Source: Anaerolineae bacterium (lineage in GTDB: Bacteria > Chloroflexota > Anaerolineae > Anaerolineales > UBA11579). Taken from it: a DNA stretch of 56,709 nt. The stretch covers positions 1 to 56,709 of the forward strand of contig SCUK01000043.1 in NCBI GenBank assembly GCA_004297445.1. Reading direction: 5' to 3'. This document shows, one piece after another, positions 27,191 through 39,562 of this stretch (its first letter is position 1; each line of letters opens with the position of its first letter). A program made the position numbers and the translations under genes. The notes beneath the pieces were generated by a model. The model saw only the letters and a program-made list of their open reading frames with translations, searched no databases and was not told the DNA's origin.

Positions 27191-27929
27191 GTCCCAACCT
27201 ACCGGCTTCTTCGTCTACGCCCTGCACAAAAGCGCATCCATATTTTTGTGGAAATTCTACGACCACGTTGCCTCCAGTTTGGGGCTGCCCTTTTTCTCCC
27301 GCAACAACACGCCGCCCAATGAAAAAGCCCTGGAGCGCGCTATCCGCACATCGTTTTGCCTGGCCCCGCTGCGCAGTTTTGACCTGATGAAGCCGCACTT
27401 TCCGCACATCAGCCGCCTGGAACACATCCTCCAGGTGCGCGACCCGCGTGACATCCTCGTTTCGCAGTATTTTTCGTTTGGCTGGATACATGAGCAGCAG
27501 GATTGGGATAAAAGCAAAGTCCGGGAACGCGATTGGATTCGCAGTGTTTCTGTGGATCAATATGTTCTCGATCGCGCGAAGAAGAAGGACCTGGGAGGGC
27601 GCGAAGGACTGAAACAACGTTACCGGCCACTGCTTAAAACCTTGAAGAGCGAACCCAATAACATCACGTTATTAAAGTACGAGGATATGGTCCTGGACTA
27701 CCGTGGCTGGATCTCTCGCGCGCTCGCCCCTTTCAGAGTTGAGGCTTCCAGTCCTCTGCCGGAGGAGTTATGGAACGCTTATCACGGCGAGTTCGAGGTA
27801 ACCGGCGAAGAACAACGCCACCGGCGCAAGGTGATTCCCGGCGACCACATCGAGAAATTGAGGCCGGAGACCATCGCTCGGCTGAACGAGGTTTTCGCAG
27901 AAGAACTGGCGGTACTCGACTACAAATAG
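27189..27929 (+). CDS. Sulfotransferase-domain protein
   Basis: 246 residues. The PAPS-binding 5'-phosphosulfate loop is FFVYALHKSASIFLWKF near 7-23 (Lys and Ser). The 3'-phosphate site is VRDPRDILVSQYFSF near 86-100, with the serine pattern R-D-P-R-D-x-x-x-S. A catalytic His is plausible in the MKPHFPHI segment. Members transfer sulfate to sugars, lipids or small metabolites; the acceptor here is unknown. The start at 27189 is the only ATG that keeps the short PAPS-loop distance and follows a TATAAT by 7 nt. The gene faces away from a comEC remnant and has lower GC than its neighbours, suggesting transfer. Confidence 0.85.
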   Translation: MSQPTGFFVYALHKSASIFLWKFYDHVASSLGLPFFSRNNTPPNEKALERAIRTSFCLAPLRSFDLMKPHFPHISRLEHILQVRDPRDILVSQYFSFGWIHEQQDWDKSKVRERDWIRSVSVDQYVLDRAKKKDLGGREGLKQRYRPLLKTLKSEPNNITLLKYEDMVLDYRGWISRALAPFRVEASSPLPEELWNAYHGEFEVTGEEQRHRRKVIPGDHIEKLRPETIARLNEVFAEELAVLDYK

Positions 27930-27965
27930 AACCTGGGGGAGTACGTAGTACGCGCAGAATCAAAA

Positions 27966-27991
27966 GCGTCCACCGGAATTCCGGTGGACGC
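27966..27991 (-). terminator. Terminator of the rRNA operon
   Basis: A perfect 26-nt palindrome (GCGTCCACCGGAA/TTCCGGTGGACGC) just beyond the 5S gene, followed on the minus strand by TTTTG. Confidence 0.8.
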
Positions 27992-28011
27992 AATGATGAA
28001 AGAAAAAGCCC

Positions 28012-28127
28012 CTTGGCAATGACCTACTCTCCCGGGAGGTTACCCTCCAAGTACCATTGGCGCTGACGAGCTTAACTACTGGGTTCGGGATGGGACCAGG
28101 TGTACCCTCGCCGCGAAAATCACCAAG
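28012..28127 (-). rRNA. rrf: 5S ribosomal RNA
   Basis: Read on the minus strand, it begins CTTGGTGATTTTCGCGGCGA and ends TCATTGCCAAG, with the closing CTTGG/CCAAG stem and the invariant CCCGAAC loop region. Length 116 nt. Last RNA of the operon. Confidence 0.9.
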
Positions 28128-28217
28128 AGACTTTATTCACAAGTTGTGAATTGAATATTCCAGATTCTCCACGAGTCTTTTTGCGATGCCAGAAAATTTC
28201 CGAGTTCTCCGCATCAC

Positions 28218-31184
<2,967 letters not shown>

Positions 31185-31535
31185 ATGTGTGATGCGGAGA
31201 AATCGAAAATTTTCTGTACTTGGTACAAAAAGACTCTCGTTATATCTATTGAGGATCATCTAGAATATTCAATTGGTAAGGTGCTGCCGGTTGGGCCTTT
31301 CAGCCTTCCCGGTTTGGCGGTTGACCGCCGGAGGGCGCTGTTCACCTTAGTGAACCGCGCTCGCTACCGGTCAAACTCAGTTTTTAAGGCGCTGGCAAAA
31401 GAAAACGACCCGGCGCACATCGCCGGGCCGTCTATGTACGGACGGGTTCCGCGAGTGGTGCGTTGCTTATGGGGTGGTCACTGCCTTGTTCAATGCCAGC
31501 GTTTACTTCCTTTTCCAGTTTGTTCCTCAACCCAG
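31185..31535 (-). other. tRNA-Ala to 23S spacer
   Basis: About 350 nt with no gene. The part next to 23S (31188-31275) is complementary to the region downstream of 23S (about 28140-28217), including AAATTTTCTG, AAAAAGACTC and AATATTCAATT-type blocks, so it forms one side of the 23S processing stem. A GC-rich stem near 31406-31427 (GACCCGGCGCA...GCCGGGTC-like) was also seen. Confidence 0.6.
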
Positions 31536-31608
<73 letters not shown>

Positions 31609-31629
31609 AGAGCGTACTCTGGTTTTGTG

Positions 31630-31703
<74 letters not shown>

Positions 31704-31730
31704 GAGACAGGCCTGTGGCGGCCCTTAACC

Positions 31731-31748
31731 ATTGAAAAGTGATTGGAA
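31731..31748 (-). other. 16S precursor processing stem, 3' arm
   Basis: ATTGAAAAGTGATTGGAA is the exact reverse complement of 33509-33526 upstream of 16S. The two arms would pair around the 16S precursor, the usual RNase III substrate. Confidence 0.8.
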
Positions 31749-31915
31749 ACGGCTTGCTAATGATCGCCTCCCCACCGTAGGGAGACTCGGGATTCCGGTT
31801 AGGGTTATCCCTGATTTTTTACCAGGTATTTCTACCTGATGACAATGCTTACGCACTGTTTAGGAATGGCGCTTCCCTCTGCAACACGAGGTTGCGGGAG
31901 GGGGCGCAGAATTCC

Positions 31916-33425
<1,510 letters not shown>

Positions 33426-33508
33426 AAACGTTCTTCCACTTCCGAAGAAGTGTTGGGTTCGTTTTTAACGGTGATTGATCTTAACTCTCAAAGTCATTAA
33501 CATTAGGC

Positions 33509-33526
33509 TTCCAATCACTTTTCAAT
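33509..33526 (-). other. 16S precursor processing stem, 5' arm
   Basis: TTCCAATCACTTTTCAAT, perfectly complementary to 31731-31748 beyond the 3' end of 16S. Confidence 0.8.
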
Positions 33527-33556
33527 TGTTAAGGTTCCGTCTACAGAGCGAACGCA

Positions 33557-33585
33557 ATTCTATCGAACGTTCTGTGACCTGTCAA
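33557..33585 (-). promoter_or_regulatory. rRNA promoter P2
   Basis: Minus strand TTGACA (33585-33580), exactly 17 nt, then TAGAAT (33562-33557). Confidence 0.85.
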
Positions 33586-33741
33586 GGCTTGACATTGCTG
33601 TCTGACAACACAATTCCCAATGCCTGCTGTCTTCGCAAACATCGGGAACGTCGGTGCGGGGATCTTGCGCCCGCGTCTCGGTTGTTAGCGATCTGCCGGT
33701 GGTTTGTGCGGCGAGATCTGCGTCGTCTTGACCGGACGATT

Positions 33742-33769
33742 AGTATACCACTTGTGAAAACCGTGTCAA
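33742..33769 (-). promoter_or_regulatory. rRNA promoter P1
   Basis: Minus strand TTGACA (33769-33764), 16 nt, then TATACT (33747-33742). It lies just beyond recR, so the rRNA operon has its own tandem promoters. Confidence 0.85.
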
Positions 33770-33841
33770 GGGATTGGCAAGGATTCCAACCTTAAAAGAT
33801 TCGATGTGGAAACAGCGGGTTCCTGGCCCCCGATTACAGCC

Positions 33842-34450
33842 TTATTCCCCCAGGTCCTGCCGCCCGGAGAGGGCGCGCAGCAGGGTGTTCTGGTCGGCGT
33901 ATTCCAGGTCCCCGCCCACCGGCAGGCCGCGCGCCAGGCGGGTGAGCCGCACGCCAAACGGCGCCAGCTGTTGCTGGATGTACATCGCGGTCGCATCGCC
34001 CTCAATGCTGGGGTTTGTCGCGATGATGACTTCCTTGATGGTCCCCGCCGCCACCCGCGCCGTCAGCTCCTTGATGTGCAGGTCGTCCGGCCCGATGCCT
34101 TCGATGGGGTTGAGCGCGCCGTCCAGCACGTGGTAATGGCCCTCGAACCCGCCGGTGCGTTCCAGCGCCAGCACATCCAGCGGCTCTTCCACCACGCAGA
34201 TTTGCGCCGGATCGCGGCGCGGGTGGGCGCACACTTCGCACAGCGTGCGCCCCACGCCGGTGATGTTGAAACACTGCTGGCACACGGCGGTATTGGCCTT
34301 TAATTCCTGCAATGCGGAAGCCAGTTCCAGCGAGAGATCTTCGCCGCCGCGCAGCATGAAGAACGTCAGGCGCGAGGCGGTCTTGGGCCCCACCCCCGGC
34401 AACCGGGAGAAGGCGTCAATCAGTCGCTGGACGGGTTCAGGAATCAGCAT
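33842..34450 (-). CDS. recR: Recombination mediator RecR
   Basis: 202 residues, typical length. HhH segment RLPGVGPKTASRLTFFML (about 15-32), the zinc site CQQC ... CEVC (about 57-73), then a Toprim domain with CVVEEPLDVLALERTG and the EVIIATNPSIEGDATAMYI block, ending YADQNTLLRALSGRQDL. RecR with RecO/RecF loads RecA at single-strand gaps. The ATG directly follows the ybaB stop. Third gene of dnaX-ybaB-recR, a conserved order across bacteria. Confidence 0.97.
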   Translation of the reverse strand: MLIPEPVQRLIDAFSRLPGVGPKTASRLTFFMLRGGEDLSLELASALQELKANTAVCQQCFNITGVGRTLCEVCAHPRRDPAQICVVEEPLDVLALERTGGFEGHYHVLDGALNPIEGIGPDDLHIKELTARVAAGTIKEVIIATNPSIEGDATAMYIQQQLAPFGVRLTRLARGLPVGGDLEYADQNTLLRALSGRQDLGE

Positions 34451-34750
34451 TTAGCGGTTGAGCATATCGGCCAGCGGGCCGAGTTTTTGAATGGCAAGCT
34501 GGCGGCTGGAATCCAGCGCGGTGTTCAGCGCCGTCAGCACCAGGTCCTGCAACAGGACGGCATCGCCGTCCTTCAGCAGCGCCGGGTCAATGTGCACTTC
34601 GGTGCAGCGCTGGTCGCCGGTGAGCAGGATGCGCACCGCCCCGCCGCCCGCCCCGCCGATGACGGTTTCCTTCTTCAGCGCTTCCTGCGCTTCCATATAC
34701 TGTTGCTGCATCTGCTGAATCTGGGTCAGCATGTTCTTGGGCATTTCCAT
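34451..34750 (-). CDS. ybaB: YbaB/EbfC nucleoid-associated protein
   Basis: 99 residues. MEMPKNMLTQIQQMQQQYMEAQEAL is the family N-terminal helix, then strand-forming GGGAVRILLTGDQRCTEVHIDPALL and a C-terminal helix. Homodimers bind DNA as tweezers and coat the nucleoid. It sits between dnaX and recR as usual, and abuts recR. Confidence 0.93.
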   Translation of the reverse strand: MEMPKNMLTQIQQMQQQYMEAQEALKKETVIGGAGGGAVRILLTGDQRCTEVHIDPALLKDGDAVLLQDLVLTALNTALDSSRQLAIQKLGPLADMLNR

Positions 34751-34782
34751 CAGGCTACCTCTTCAGGGTCTGGCGTTGGGCT

Positions 34783-36336
34783 TCACTCATCCGCCGCGGC
34801 ATCCAGGTCGTTGATGTCCACGATTTCGGCCCCCAGCAGGCGCACGCCGGTGCCGGCAATGCTGGCGGGGTCAACATCTGCTGGCAGCGCCCCGCCCCCC
34901 GCGCCTGATACGATGCTTTCCACCTGTACTTTTTGGTCCAGCACTTTCTTTGCCGCCGCGGCGATGGCCCCGACCTGGTCGCCCTTTTCCAGCATACCTC
35001 TCAGCGTATCGGTGGCAAACCCCAGCGTGAGTACGCCATTCGACAGCGAGGCATTACAGGAATTTAGCAGGCCAGCGGTGTTGGGGCTGGTCTCGCGCAC
35101 CGCGGCAATGATCTGACGCCACTGGGCGCGGGTAAGGTCGGATTTGGCAGGCTCTGCTGCCGCCGGCTGTGCTTTAGGATTTTTCGCGGGGGCTTTGGCT
35201 TCAGCCGCGCGCTTGGGCGCGGGGGCTGCAGTTTCCTGTGGGGCCGCTGGCTCGGGCGGCGGGCCTTCCACGACCTCCACCAGCGCCAGTTCCAGCGGCA
35301 GGCCCGGTTGCCACGCGCCGCGCGATTCCGTGGCAGCGGCATTGAACGCCCGGATGATGCGCAGCAGTTCGCCGGCGTCAAACGCCTGGGCGTGCTTCGC
35401 CATCTGGGCGCGGGCTTCCTGGGTGGTGTCCACCTGGTCGGCATTGCCGAGGCGCACCAGCAGCACCCCGCGCAGGTAATCCACGACCTGGCGCGCCAGC
35501 TGGCGCGGGTCGGCTCCGGAATCCAGCGCGGCATGTATCTGGTTCAACCCCGCTGCCGGGTCTTCATCCACAACCGCCTGCACCAGGTCCAGCACCGCCT
35601 GGCTGGTGGCCGTGCCCAGCACCTGTTCCGCCAGCGCCAGCGTGATTTCATCACCTGCCGAAGAAAGTTGGTCCAGCAGCGAGATGGCGTCGCGCATCCC
35701 CCCCGCCGATTGGCGGGCGATGAGCGCCAGCGTATCCGCGCCCACTTTCATGCCTTCGCCTTTGGCCATCTCTTCCAGGTGTTTTACGATTTCGGCCACC
35801 GGGATGCGGCGGAACTCATGTCGCTGGCAGCGCGAAAGCACCGTGGCCGGAATCTTGTGCACTTCGGTGGTCGCCAGCACGAAAATGGCATGCGGTGGCG
35901 GTTCTTCGAGTGTTTTCAACAACGCGTTAAATGCCGCCGTGGAGAGCATGTGGACTTCATCGATGATGTAGACCTTGAAACGGCCTTTGTTGGGGCTGAA
36001 GTTGATTTTGTCGCGCAGGTCGCGCACGTCTTCCACGCTGGTGTTGCTGGCAGCGTCGATTTCAATCAGATCGAGAAAGGAGGCTTTATTGACCGAGACG
36101 CAGTTGTCGCACTGGTCGCACGGCCGCGCCGCCAGGTCTGCATGGGTGCAATTGACGGCTTTGGCCAACAGGCGCGCCAGGGTGGTCTTGCCGGTGCCGC
36201 GCGGCCCGGCGAACAGGTAGGCGTGCGCCACCCGGTCGGCAGTGACGGCGTTGCGCAAGGTCTGCACCACATGCTGCTGGCCGACGACTTCATCCCATTG
36301 GGCGGGGCGCCATTTGCGGTAGAGGGCTTGAGACAT
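34783..36336 (-). CDS. dnaX: DNA polymerase III subunit gamma/tau
   Basis: 517 residues. AAA clamp-loader core: Walker A GPRGTGKTTLARLLAKA (about 44-60), a zinc module with CTHADLAARPCDQCDNC (about 63-79), Walker B DEVHMLSTAAFNALLKTLEEPP and sensor ATTEVHKIPATVLSRCQRHEF. An Ala/Pro-rich linker near 365-400 and a C-terminal DNA-interacting region follow. The clamp loader places the sliding clamp on DNA. No frameshift-type slippery run was noticed in the linker, so only one product is suggested. First gene of the dnaX-ybaB-recR operon. No SRP RNA gene is seen upstream. Confidence 0.96.
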   Translation of the reverse strand: MSQALYRKWRPAQWDEVVGQQHVVQTLRNAVTADRVAHAYLFAGPRGTGKTTLARLLAKAVNCTHADLAARPCDQCDNCVSVNKASFLDLIEIDAASNTSVEDVRDLRDKINFSPNKGRFKVYIIDEVHMLSTAAFNALLKTLEEPPPHAIFVLATTEVHKIPATVLSRCQRHEFRRIPVAEIVKHLEEMAKGEGMKVGADTLALIARQSAGGMRDAISLLDQLSSAGDEITLALAEQVLGTATSQAVLDLVQAVVDEDPAAGLNQIHAALDSGADPRQLARQVVDYLRGVLLVRLGNADQVDTTQEARAQMAKHAQAFDAGELLRIIRAFNAAATESRGAWQPGLPLELALVEVVEGPPPEPAAPQETAAPAPKRAAEAKAPAKNPKAQPAAAEPAKSDLTRAQWRQIIAAVRETSPNTAGLLNSCNASLSNGVLTLGFATDTLRGMLEKGDQVGAIAAAAKKVLDQKVQVESIVSGAGGGALPADVDPASIAGTGVRLLGAEIVDINDLDAAADE

Positions 36337-36471
36337 AAGACTCGTGATTCGCTATTCGTGAGTAGTTTTTCGATAGTTGTTCGGTTTGGTAGTTATTGAG
36401 GTTGCACCAGTCGATATCGAATATCTACTATCGTGTTTCGAACAGAGTGTAACAGAGCGCGGCGCAAAAGG
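36337..36471. other. Intergenic region upstream of dnaX
   Basis: Low-GC sequence with short repeats such as CTCGTGATTCGCTATTCGTGAG, loosely in an 8-nt register. No -35/-10 pair stands out and no RNA gene was recognised. Confidence 0.35.
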
Positions 36472-37518
36472 CTAGAAGCCAAGCGCGGTCAGGACGTAGC
36501 GTTGGAGGATGGCGATGAGGAGCGGCAGAAGTATGGGTAGGAACAGGTTACGCAGGGTGCCCGGATTCCACGGCCAGGTGGGGATTTTCTGCACCGCCTC
36601 CATCTGCTCACGCAGGGCGGAGGATGCGGTACGGAACTCGCCAATGCGCCCGGCCTCGCGGGCTTTAATAGCCGCCTCGGTCTCGTCGAACAACAGCTTC
36701 ATCTCATCACCAAGGCGATGCAGTACGTTCTCCTTCTCGCGGCGCAGACGGCGATTAATGCCAACCAACGGGGTGAGGAAGATTATCAGGGCAGCGGCAA
36801 GGGAGTTCATAATAACGAAGGTGGCGAAGGGGCGCAGGAAGGAACTCGGTTCGGTGCCAAGCAGAAACAAAGAGGCGACCACGGAAGCGGCGCCAATGAA
36901 GATCATGCCGAGGTTGGCGCCGTAGCGGGAAAGGGCATAAATGGGCCAGAGATTGAAGAGATTGACATCTTTCACTTCTGCGAAGAGGTGATTGATGCGA
37001 AATATCTGGCGGGCCATGCGGGTGACAGCCAGAAACCAGAAGGTGTTGGTGAGCAGGGTAAAGAGCAGGAAGATGATGAAGTCCAGACTGGGGGGCGCGG
37101 AAATGCCATTCAAAGGCGCAACTTGCAGGGCAAACACCAGCGCGGCCAGCCCGGCAAAGAGCAAAGTGATGCGGGTGAGGCGCGGGCCGAGGCTGATGAA
37201 GTCAGTCAAAAGGGCGCGGGCGCGCTCGGCGGGCAGGCCTTCCATGCGGCCGAAATCGGTCAGGGCGGTTTCGGCAAGGCGGTCCATCCACAGCCAGACG
37301 ACGAGATTGAGGGTGATGAAGATGGCCGGGACGGCGTTGAAGAGCGCGAATTCTCCAACCGGTTGGGCGCCGATGAGCCAACGCAGGATTTGGGGGATGA
37401 GCCACAGGGCGAGGAAGATACCCAGGCCGCCCAGCCAACCACCACCAGACGTGGCGCGCAGCCAGTCAAAAAAGCGGTATAGCCGGCGGGGCGAGCGTTC
37501 TGGGATGAGGTTGTTCAT
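36472..37518 (-). CDS. Polytopic membrane protein, unknown function
   Basis: 348 residues with about seven hydrophobic segments (near 29-46, 62-78, 113-130, 143-163, 205-222, 230-252 and the last 25). A charged helix (about 255-310), rich in Glu, Arg and Lys, lies between the last two and could be a cytoplasmic coiled coil. No named motif recognised. Start at 37518 after GGAGA. Monocistronic, upstream of dnaX on the same strand. Confidence 0.8.
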   Translation of the reverse strand: MNNLIPERSPRRLYRFFDWLRATSGGGWLGGLGIFLALWLIPQILRWLIGAQPVGEFALFNAVPAIFITLNLVVWLWMDRLAETALTDFGRMEGLPAERARALLTDFISLGPRLTRITLLFAGLAALVFALQVAPLNGISAPPSLDFIIFLLFTLLTNTFWFLAVTRMARQIFRINHLFAEVKDVNLFNLWPIYALSRYGANLGMIFIGAASVVASLFLLGTEPSSFLRPFATFVIMNSLAAALIIFLTPLVGINRRLRREKENVLHRLGDEMKLLFDETEAAIKAREAGRIGEFRTASSALREQMEAVQKIPTWPWNPGTLRNLFLPILLPLLIAILQRYVLTALGF

Positions 37519-37591
37519 GGAGAGGTCTCCAACAGTGAGTAAATGAAGGTTTGAGGAGTGTAGCAGAGCGGGATATCCCCAGCAAGGTACA

Positions 37592-38041
37592 TCACGGGTG
37601 CGCTTCCAGCCCGGCGATGATACGGGCAGAATCCACCTTCAGGCGGTGGAACACATCGCTGGGCACTTCCAGGTTGTACGAGTCGATGCGTTTGTTGATG
37701 CCGGTAACGACTTCGCGGAATTCGCGCTGGGCGCGCCGCCATTCGGCTTCCACGAACTGCGGGTCGTGGCCGGCGGCCAGTTCTTCTGTGCGCCAGTTCC
37801 AGGTGCGCGCCAGTTTCTTCTGCGCGGCTTCTGCATCGCGCTCAATCTCGTTGCGCTTCTCCATCCACGGCAGCAGGTAGCCTTCTTTGGAAAGGACATC
37901 GAAGGCCATACGCCACTCTTCCTTCACAAAGGGGTTTTTGCGCAGGTCCAGCGGCTTGCCCTCGCCTTTCAGGTTCTTGAGTTTCCCCTCCTCAATCGCC
38001 TGTCGCACGATGGCGTCAATCAATCGGTCTAAATCAGGCAT
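37592..38041 (-). CDS. DUF1992 (DnaJ homologue subfamily C member 28-like) protein
   Basis: 149 residues. The conserved opening LIDAIVRQAIEEGKLKNLKGEGKPLDL and NPFVKEEWRMAFDVLSKEGYLLPWMEKRNEIE are the DUF1992 signature. An alpha-helical charged remainder follows. Function is unknown; the eukaryotic relatives are J-domain proteins but no J domain is present here. It lies 6 nt after the stop of the lamin-tail-domain gene and probably shares its transcript. Confidence 0.92.
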   Translation of the reverse strand: MPDLDRLIDAIVRQAIEEGKLKNLKGEGKPLDLRKNPFVKEEWRMAFDVLSKEGYLLPWMEKRNEIERDAEAAQKKLARTWNWRTEELAAGHDPQFVEAEWRRAQREFREVVTGINKRIDSYNLEVPSDVFHRLKVDSARIIAGLEAHP

Positions 38042-38047
38042 GGGGCA

Positions 38048-38545
38048 TCAGGGGATGATGTACGTTGCCTGCACCGCGCCATCCGCATCGCGCAGCGTCA
38101 CCGTTTCGCCTGCGGCCCACACCGGCCGGTCGAGTCCCCAGAACAACTCCAGCACCGTGTTCACCCCGGCGCGGGTGTGCACCGTCACGGCTCCGCCGCC
38201 GAACATACGCAGCGCCGGGAACACAAACCGGTTGCCGTCTTCGTCTTCCAGTTGCCAGCCAGCCAGCGAAAGTTCTTCTTCTCCGAGGTAGCGAATCAGC
38301 ACCCGCTCTCCCTGCTGGTCGCCGGGGGCCACCACCGTGTTGATTTCCAGCGTGCCGGCGGTGGTGGCTGCCCCGGAAGGCGTTGCATCCGCCCCGATAC
38401 CTGTCGTCTGGGTGGGCGGCGTCTCGGGTGTGCCGCCCGGCAGTGGGTTGGCGCGGCTCCACAAGCTCAGCACCACCCACATCGTAAGCGCGGTGACGAT
38501 GACGTTCAGGACCAGAAAAGTGAGCAGTCGTTTCCAGCGATTCAT
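38048..38545 (-). CDS. Membrane-anchored lamin-tail-domain (LTD) protein
   Basis: 165 residues. An N-terminal membrane helix (about 8-31) and a Pro/Thr-rich linker (35-65) precede a C-terminal beta-domain (about 66-165). EEELSLAGWQLEDEDGNRFVFP, GGAVTVHTRAGVNT and RPVWAAGETVTLRDADG fit the lamin tail domain (immunoglobulin-like), which often binds other surface molecules. Start at 38545; an upstream in-frame start was rejected because it would disrupt the signal-anchor pattern. An operon with DUF1992 is likely. Confidence 0.88.
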   Translation of the reverse strand: MNRWKRLLTFLVLNVIVTALTMWVVLSLWSRANPLPGGTPETPPTQTTGIGADATPSGAATTAGTLEINTVVAPGDQQGERVLIRYLGEEELSLAGWQLEDEDGNRFVFPALRMFGGGAVTVHTRAGVNTVLELFWGLDRPVWAAGETVTLRDADGAVQATYIIP

Positions 38546-38601
38546 GGTGATAAAGCTGTCAATGAGGACCTGAAGGATATGTCGCCGAGGAACCCTCGGA
38601 A

Positions 38602-38633
38602 CTCGTTGCCTCATCCCTCATCGACTTGTTATT
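38602..38633. repeat. Octamer-period array (4 units)
   Basis: CTCGTTGC, CTCATCCC, TCATCGAC, TTGTTATT in register, between divergent LTD and NYN genes. It aligns in register with the array at 4371-4402 (shared -ATCCCTC- and -TTG-C- positions). Confidence 0.5.
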
Positions 38634-38649
38634 TGCGACAATTCTATAC

Positions 38650-38655
38650 TAGAAT
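38650..38655 (+). promoter_or_regulatory. -10 element abutting NYN gene start
   Basis: TAGAAT ends 6 nt before ATG 38662, with TATACT overlapping just upstream; no Shine-Dalgarno is present. Confidence 0.45.
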
Positions 38656-38661
38656 CCCCCC

Positions 38662-39132
38662 ATGCCCTACATCATCGACGGCCACAACCTGATTGGCAAA
38701 CTGCCCGGCCTGCATCTGAGCGATGTGGAGGACGAACAGAAACTGGTGGAACTGCTGGAGGACTATTGCCAGCGGCGCGGCCAGAAGGTTATGGAAGTCT
38801 ATTTTGATAACGCCGCCCCGGGCCAGAGCGGGGCCAAAAAGTATGCCCGCCTGAACGTGCGCTTCGTGCGCGCCGGCCTCACCGCGGATGCCGCCATCAC
38901 CAACCATCTCCAGCGCCTCGGCAATGCCGCCGCCAACTGGATTGTAGTGAGCAGTGACCGCGAAGTGCAGACCGCCGCCCGCCGGGCGCGCGCCCGCATC
39001 CAGTCCAGCGAGGACTTCAGCCGTGAACTGCTGGCCGCGCCGTCCGGCCCCGACAAGACCGAAGACCCCCGGATGAGCGCGGACGATGTGGATGACTGGA
39101 TGAAGCTCTTCGGCGGCGAAAAGAATGGCTGA
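38662..39132 (+). CDS. NYN-domain (YacP-like) RNase
   Basis: 156 residues. MPYIIDGHNLIG is the first metal-binding Asp motif of NYN/PIN-like nucleases; VYFDNAAPG, TADAAITNHL and NWIVVSSDREVQ give the other acidic residues. YacP/Rae1 is a ribosome-associated endoribonuclease in Firmicutes; a similar role is an inference. The start at 38662 has a -10-like hexamer 6 nt upstream and no ribosome site. Its end overlaps the next gene by 8 nt, suggesting coupling. Confidence 0.9.
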   Translation: MPYIIDGHNLIGKLPGLHLSDVEDEQKLVELLEDYCQRRGQKVMEVYFDNAAPGQSGAKKYARLNVRFVRAGLTADAAITNHLQRLGNAAANWIVVSSDREVQTAARRARARIQSSEDFSRELLAAPSGPDKTEDPRMSADDVDDWMKLFGGEKNG

Positions 39133-39559
39133 TTCCGCCGCCGCACCGCGCACGCCCTGGCTGGTGCGCGTCCTCGCGTTGCTGCTGCTGGCTCAGAGCG
39201 TTGGGCTGGCGCTGCTGGCGCGCAGCAACCTGCACCTGGGTCTCAGCCCGCAGATAACCGACCTTTCTGAACTCAGCCTGCGCCTGCTGCCGCCGTTGGC
39301 TTACGGCCTGGCTGCGCTCATCGCCCTGCTCGCCGCACCCTCCTTCTGGCGCCGCCGTCCCAACGCCTGGCACTTCGCTCTGCTGGCGCAGGGTCTCATG
39401 CTCGCCATCGCCCTCGTGCTGTACTTCAACAGCCGCCCGCCCTACACCTATGTGATGATGGTCTTCGGCCTGTACATGGTGCTTTCCCTTCATAATGAAG
39501 AAGTGCGGCTGATTTTCCATGCCCTCCCTGCCAGCCGCCACCCGGCTCAGCCCGAATAA
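39125..39559 (+). CDS. Four-helix membrane protein
   Basis: 144 residues with four hydrophobic segments (about 11-31, 53-75, 80-100 and 104-125). Unknown family. It overlaps the NYN gene by 8 nt and precedes the Vps62-like gene by 3 nt, so it belongs to a four-gene unit ending with the TPR protein. No catalytic motif. Confidence 0.82.
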   Translation: MADSAAAPRTPWLVRVLALLLLAQSVGLALLARSNLHLGLSPQITDLSELSLRLLPPLAYGLAALIALLAAPSFWRRRPNAWHFALLAQGLMLAIALVLYFNSRPPYTYVMMVFGLYMVLSLHNEEVRLIFHALPASRHPAQPE

Positions 39560-39562
39560 CGC

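Larger units (their letters stand above)
33426..33841 (-). other. rRNA leader and promoter region
   Basis: No gene. It holds the 5' arm of the 16S processing stem (33509-33526), promoter P2 (33557-33585) and promoter P1 (33742-33769). The rest, about 33590-33740, shows no other structure that I can name. Confidence 0.7.

Noticed and set aside
34783..36336. Programmed frameshift in dnaX giving a short gamma form
   Set aside because: I saw no A6-A7-type slippery run followed by a stem in the linker region.
36337..36471. Possible SRP RNA gene upstream of dnaX, where many bacteria carry it
   Set aside because: No GGAAGCAGC-type loop or helix 8 pattern is present; the stretch is short and AT-leaning with simple repeats.
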